Shown here: in pieces, positions 59,736-64,000 of the stretch
Position numbering within the stretch: the first letter of the stretch is position 1
Layout of the letters: each line of letters begins with the position of its first letter
Assembly: GCF_001949145.1 (NCBI RefSeq)
Contig: NW_019091370.1
Span: forward strand, 1,351,632 to 1,415,631
From: Acanthaster planci
Lineage: Eukaryota > Echinodermata > Asteroidea > Valvatida > Acanthasteridae
DNA: 64,000 nucleotides
Reading direction: 5' to 3'
The notes under the pieces: model-generated
What the model was told of the DNA's origin: nothing
The model's database searches: none
The model's input: the letters and a program-made list of their open reading frames with translations, nothing else
Program-made: the position numbers and the translations under genes

Positions 59736-59864
59736 GTGTACTATTTATGACACACATTTCTGCCTCTCTCTGGCCTCTTCCAAGGCAACGCAACCACGCG
59801 GCATAACGGCTCCCTTGCGTCGCGTCGTGTGGTTGAGGCAGTTGTGTGTCGTAAATAGTACACC
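59736..59864. repeat. Palindromic MITE-like element (129 bp)
   Basis: The ends GGTGTACTATTTATGACACA and TGTGTCGTAAATAGTACACC are complementary with one mismatch. Complementarity continues inward (CTGCCTC/GAGGCAG, CAACCACGCGG-type against CGTGTGGTTG). No open frame. Target duplication is not evident. Confidence 0.87.
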
Positions 59865-60396
59865 GTCATCATCATCACCGTCGACATCCTTGCTTTTATT
59901 TGCTGGTGTTTTCTTATGGTGTTGTTGCTAATAGGCCTATTTGAAAAATAAATGTATTGATTACTTTCTTTCCTAATCAGTTATGAAGTACTCTTTGTAA
60001 ACCCAACCCCCCCCCGCTGGATACGCCATTGGTACTAGTGCAGACAAATTGGCCACTTCATGGTTTTGCTATGGACTTAATTCTTAGTTTGAGCTATACC
60101 GTGAAGTTTTAACTCGAGAAAATTATGAAGCCCGTATTTATTACTAGATAATTTCAATTGGAGGAATAAGTCCAAAGCAATTTCGTTTTTTCATTAATAG
60201 TCGGAGCATTATTTGTAGGTCCATCTTTCAGATCAGGGTACTTGAGCAAAGAGCAGTCGCTTTGTTTGGGAAACATTGCCCCAACCTCTTTTCCATCTTG
60301 TCAAGCCGTGGCAGTGCGCAAAATAAAGTAACACCTGGGGATGTGGCCACTGATTGCCAATGGGTTTGAGTGGCGACTTTTCCGAGATATTAGATC

Positions 60397-60700
60397 CTCA
60401 GCATCGAAGCCATGCTACTGAAGTACCAGCTCCGTTGGGCTGGCCATGTCTCTAGAATGGAAGACCATTGCCTTCCTAAGATCGTCATGTATGGCGAACT
60501 CTCAACTGGCCACCGAGACAGAGAGGCCCCAAAGAAAAGATACATGGACTGCCTCAAGAAGTCACTCAAATCTTCTCAAGCAGACCCCCACCAGTGGTCT
60601 ACCATTGCTGCCTAGCGCGACGGCTGGCGCCGCGCAGTTCATACAGTCCTCGTCTCTCGTCAATCGTATCGTATGTACACTATGTGGGCATCACACGGCG
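60397..60700 (+). pseudogene. Non-LTR retrotransposon fragment (3' end of ORF2)
   Basis: The frame SIEAMLLKYQLRWAGHVSRM, GELSTGHRDR and APKKRYMDCLKKSLK is the conserved C-terminal region found downstream of reverse transcriptase in many animal LINEs. It is interrupted by TAG at 60613-60615, after which RDGWRRAVHT continues the same homologous frame. No reverse transcriptase core remains upstream, so it is a 5'-truncated dead copy. The right limit is approximate. Confidence 0.85.
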
Positions 60701-62688
60701 GCGGCCGGGAGGCAGTGGCGCCTAGGTATCGCGCGACTGGTCCTAGCTGTGTGACTGTGACTGGACTGACACTAGTCTTGGTCAGGACGTTGAGGGCGTG
60801 CATCATGATGAATGCCACAAGTAGGCAAGTTCGGTCAAGGACCACTAGTTGTTGGTTCGTGACGTACCTAGCGCATGTGCAGTGAAGTTGAAGCGTGAAC
60901 GACCCTAGTCAGCCGTTGTCAGGTCGTTAGGCCGAAGGGGGAAAAGGTGGCCGCAGGAAGGGCAAAATAGCAAAAATAAAAGTGAAAATTGTTGTTGATT
61001 AGTGACCTACTGTTTTTACAGCATTTTTCTTATAGGCTAACTGGTCCTCTCTGCACTGTACTGTAAAAATGGTTCATGGCAACCAACGATGAGACCAACC
61101 TCGACAGGCTGGTTGCTAATAGTTGATTAGAGTAGTCCAACCATCGTCAACTAACGTGCGTTCGATCAGAGTTTGTCGAACTATGGTCAACTACGGTCCT
61201 TGATCTAACTTGCCTGCTACTGCTGCGCTGGTGACCGGTGGTGACTGGTGAAGCTGGTGCGGAGTTCCTTTTGCGCAAGGAGGTGCGCCCTCTATCATTC
61301 AGTCACAACGTTTTTTAACACACCAAGGTTTTGACCAAAATTAGGACTAGACTGATTCTGGCGGGACGCTCGACATGCGCTGCGCTTGCCGTAGCTCTGT
61401 GGCTGTGACGGGTAAAACAAGACTCCTCCCCGGCCCCCGCGGAGCGAGGAAAATACGATGGATTTTAGAAGCGAACCAGCTGCGGCAGAAAACGGCTTGC
61501 AGCTTCCTGGATGGATAGAACGACGACATGTGGCCTCTTCCACCCTTCGAAAAAATATTGATTACGGGGGATCATTCAACAAATCAGTAACGGTAGAGAC
61601 CAAGATGTGCAATGCAAAATAACCAACAAGATTTATTCAAACCAACTGAACAGAAGCAAAAACCTAAACCGTAAAATAAACGACAGACATTTAAAAAGAT
61701 CATAAAATTCACCACCAAGAAAATTCAAAGAAAATAACATTGAAGCCAAGCTCCTAAACCCAAAGAAAAAAAATGAAGAAAAGTTAACACTGTGTGGATA
61801 GTGCCACTCGAATCCAAATCTTTTCAGAAGACAGCTAAACAATACATTTTGAAACGAGATCATAAACGGGCTTAATTAATGATAAGAGACACAAAGACAG
61901 CCTGGTCACCAGTATGCCTGTAATCTAGTTCAAAGTACTTGCCTCAAAAGTAACAGATTATATGGCCACTGCAGAATACCTGCTCGGACGGCAAATATGG
62001 GAAACCTACTCCTATCAACCAGAAAATTATTAAAATAAAAAGTCTGGAAACTACAATAAAGCTAAATGGGCCCTGCCATACAACCATTTATAAGATATTA
62101 CGGAAAAATCGCCACATAAACACTCAGAATGACTCATTACCTTTTGTTTATTGAATACAATCAATTTATACATTCTACCCTAGTAAACCAATATCAAAAA
62201 TACCCGTGTTAATATAAATGTGTAAATTCAACTGTGAAAATACTATCAGAACCCAAACAACCAATAGCTTAAAACTTAAGTAAACAACAAGATTTTATCC
62301 ATTTCTGGATTGGAATCTCAGGATCAGTGTACGAATTCCACGTTGTTATTTTTATTAGGTCATTTTTGCTAAAAGGCCATTTGAAATTACCAAACTGTGC
62401 GTGTGGTTTTGTGTTGGGTTTTTTCTTTTAATTTTCATTTCCAACCCAACTACATGTATTTGGTCCACCCAACGTAAACCCCCTCTCTGTTTGTCAGTCT
62501 CGGGAAAAGACTGTGCTGTTTGATACATCCGCAAAAATCAAATTATTTTGCAGTTGATATTTGAATTTAGATCTTCATTTGTTTGTTATCCACCATTTCA
62601 AAATCAAAACAAATAACGGTTTTGAATGACCCTTTATATTTTCTAAAGTGGTGGTTTAATGGTTATTGAATGAGGCATCCGTATAGGC

Positions 62689-63137
62689 CTAGTATAGGAA
62701 GTAGTTGTCGGGCATTGGACGGGGTTCTCGAAAGGTGAGGAGATTCGATCGGGAGCGCCATAGCAGTTCCCCATACGTTCCAGGGAGGGCGTAGCCACTG
62801 TCGATTATGGGCTTGCTTATGTTGGAGTCACGTACGTAGGGGTCAGACCGGACATACTCGTAGCTTCCTTTGTAGCTTGGGTAGGAATTGAAATCAAGGC
62901 TGGGAAATACCCGAGACAGAAAGCGAACAAACTGACAAGCAGAACCACGACGACTACAGTGACCATCATTGGCGGAGAAAGGCGGGGAGATGATCGTTGA
63001 TGTGGCTGTGGGGTCGGTGTTGGCAGGTTCAACCGACAGCAGGTTGACGGTATTGTCGACAGCACTGAGCTGTTGTCTGACGTCATCATGGGATGCAATT
63101 ACCGCGTCGTTCACCAAGTCTGGATTCAAAATATTGT
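62689..63137 (-). CDS. Paralogue of CAP/EGF gene, last exon
   Basis: Homologous to exon 12 of the neighbouring gene. NPDLVNDAVIASHDDVRQQL and LSAVDNTVNLLSVEPA at the start and SKPIIDSGYALPGTY and MPDNYFLY at the end match closely. The frame is open throughout (149 codons including stop, after a split codon). In the middle, where the neighbour has its TM helix, this frame reads CSRRGSACQFVRFLS, not hydrophobic, while the overlapping frame encodes MMVTVVVVVLLVSLFAFCLG. Two compensating frameshifts, or assembly errors, have moved the helix out of frame. The product may be non-membrane, or the locus a decaying copy. Confidence 0.8.
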
Positions 63138-63527
63138 CTATGGGAGCCAAAAGATACAAAGTGGGGATTGGGACTGGAATTAATTTAGTAACTTAGCAAC
63201 AGTTTCATTAGAAAACTCTTTCACAGAGACACTCAGCAAAAAACGTTGCGATGAACTTTGACCTAAACTCGTTAATAGGCCAATCACATGCACTTCAATT
63301 TCCAAATCCCGGCCTTTAGGAATTGATTAATTGTACTGGGCCGTGATAACTACAGAGATGAGGGAAAAGAAATTTTTGGTCACTTGAACGAGGTTTATTA
63401 CAATAATGATTTAACACAATACTAAACTTACCACTCAGTGTTTTGTCATTATTTGACAGACGTTGCCCCCACCCTAATTCTGTTTATAATGAAGCCATGC
63501 ATCACGCACTTTCATGAGACTACTTAC
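63138..63527 (-). other. Paralogue intron replacing exons 10-11
   Basis: It joins the paralogue's mucin/EGF exon directly to the last exon in compatible phase 1. Its left part matches the intron next to exon 12 of the neighbour (CTTAGCAACAGTTTCAT), and its right part matches the intron next to exon 9 (GGGCCGTGATA-CT-CAGA-ATGAGGG). The roughly 1.1 kb holding exons 10 and 11 in the neighbour is missing. Confidence 0.8.
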
Positions 63528-63800
63528 ATTGGCAAGTGGTTCCCTGGTAGCCACTGGCGCATCTGCACCCGCAGTCGAGGAAATTCAGAACTCCACCATT
63601 TTCACAAACCAGTTCACAAGGTGGCGCTGTTGAGAGTGCGGCCATTGAAAGTCCTGCCATCGAGAATGAAGCCGTTGAAGATCTCGCCGTTGAGACTTCA
63701 GCCGTCGCAGTACACGTCGGCAAAGCTGCAGCCGTGGCAGTAATCTCAAGCGAGAATGCCGCTGTGGCAGTGCTCTGTGGTGAAACTGCAGCAGCCGTAG
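63528..63800 (-). CDS. Paralogue mucin/EGF exon (partial)
   Basis: An open frame from the gap edge encodes a Thr/Ala/Ser-rich stretch (TAAAVSPQSTATAAFS, then AGLSMAALSTAPP). It ends with CELVCENGGVLNFLDC and CRCASGYQGTTCQC, matching exon 9 of the neighbour. Donor T|GTAAGT at 63527. The repeats have diverged from the neighbour's TAAPSTAGPS pattern. The rest of the gene lies right of the window. Confidence 0.85.
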
Positions 63801-64000
63801 NNNNNNNNNNNNNNNNNNNNNNNNNNNNNNNNNNNNNNNNNNNNNNNNNNNNNNNNNNNNNNNNNNNNNNNNNNNNNNNNNNNNNNNNNNNNNNNNNNNN
63901 NNNNNNNNNNNNNNNNNNNNNNNNNNNNNNNNNNNNNNNNNNNNNNNNNNNNNNNNNNNNNNNNNNNNNNNNNNNNNNNNNNNNNNNNNNNNNNNNNNNN
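63801..64000. other. Assembly gap to window edge
   Basis: N-run starting inside the mucin exon of the paralogue, as in the neighbouring copy. Confidence 0.99.

Larger units (their letters stand above)
58630..62688. other. Intergenic, CAP/EGF gene to its paralogue
   Basis: About 4 kb containing a palindromic element (59736-59864), a LINE remnant (about 60.4-60.7 kb) and AT-rich DNA (61.6-62.6 kb). The promoter of the CAP/EGF gene should lie at the left end. No additional gene is supported. Confidence 0.6.

Noticed and set aside
1-64000. CRISPR arrays, operons, ribosome binding sites, prokaryotic features
   Set aside because: The window is clearly from an animal nuclear genome; the tandem repeats here are minisatellites, not spacer arrays.

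Overview
This is a window of animal nuclear genome. Genes are split by GT-AG introns, non-coding DNA is extensive, there are tRNA-derived SINEs and a LINE fragment, and three N-runs mark assembly gaps. The gene set (APCDD1, a UBE2V-type E2 variant, a UHG/SNHG1-like snoRNA host, and a mosaic CAP/EGF/ShKT membrane protein), the frequent TAGGCCTA-like words and many short palindromic insertions suggest an invertebrate deuterostome. I mildly favour a cephalochordate (amphioxus) over an echinoderm or hemichordate, but the sequence alone does not settle this.

Layout. (1) 1-30524, minus strand: the 5' part of APCDD1, a secreted/membrane Wnt antagonist. Three exons are joined by splice phase: signal peptide at 30464-30512, 24801-24960, and 6723-7275. 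The introns are about 5.5 kb and 17.5 kb, and the 3' exons lie left of the window. (2) 33.5-39.4 kb, plus strand: a multi-exon snoRNA host gene with a 5'TOP-like start. Eight of its nine inferred introns each carry one box C/D snoRNA. Homologues of U27 (SNORD27), U25 (SNORD25) and U31 (SNORD31) are recognised by their guide sequences and a U30-like one is probable. Two are a duplicated pair with unknown target, one is a diverged U31-like copy, and one is an orphan. (3) 40.6-43.7 kb, plus strand: UBE2V/Mms2-Uev1 E2 variant, the non-catalytic partner of Ubc13; three exons are certain and a tiny first exon is proposed. (4) 45.2-47.2 kb: two foldback elements with minisatellite arms. One has an exact 8-bp target-site duplication and CAGTG ends, as in hAT transposons. 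(5) 47973-58629, minus strand: a 12-exon gene for a type I membrane protein of about 937 residues (including about 201 hidden by a gap), in the order signal peptide, CAP/SCP domain, EGF-like, ShKT, Thr/Ser/Pro-rich mucin stretch, EGF-like, uncharacterised Cys-containing module, TM helix, Tyr-rich tail. (6) 62.7-64 kb, minus strand: the 3' end of a tandem paralogue of that gene. It lacks the two exons of the membrane-proximal module, and its TM helix sits in a different reading frame from its tail.

APCDD1 and the snoRNA host are divergently transcribed and separated by about 3 kb. The remaining DNA is intronic or intergenic with no supported gene; most open frames there look like chance. Apart from the snoRNA host, where host and guides act together in rRNA 2'-O-methylation, the genes are functionally unrelated neighbours.
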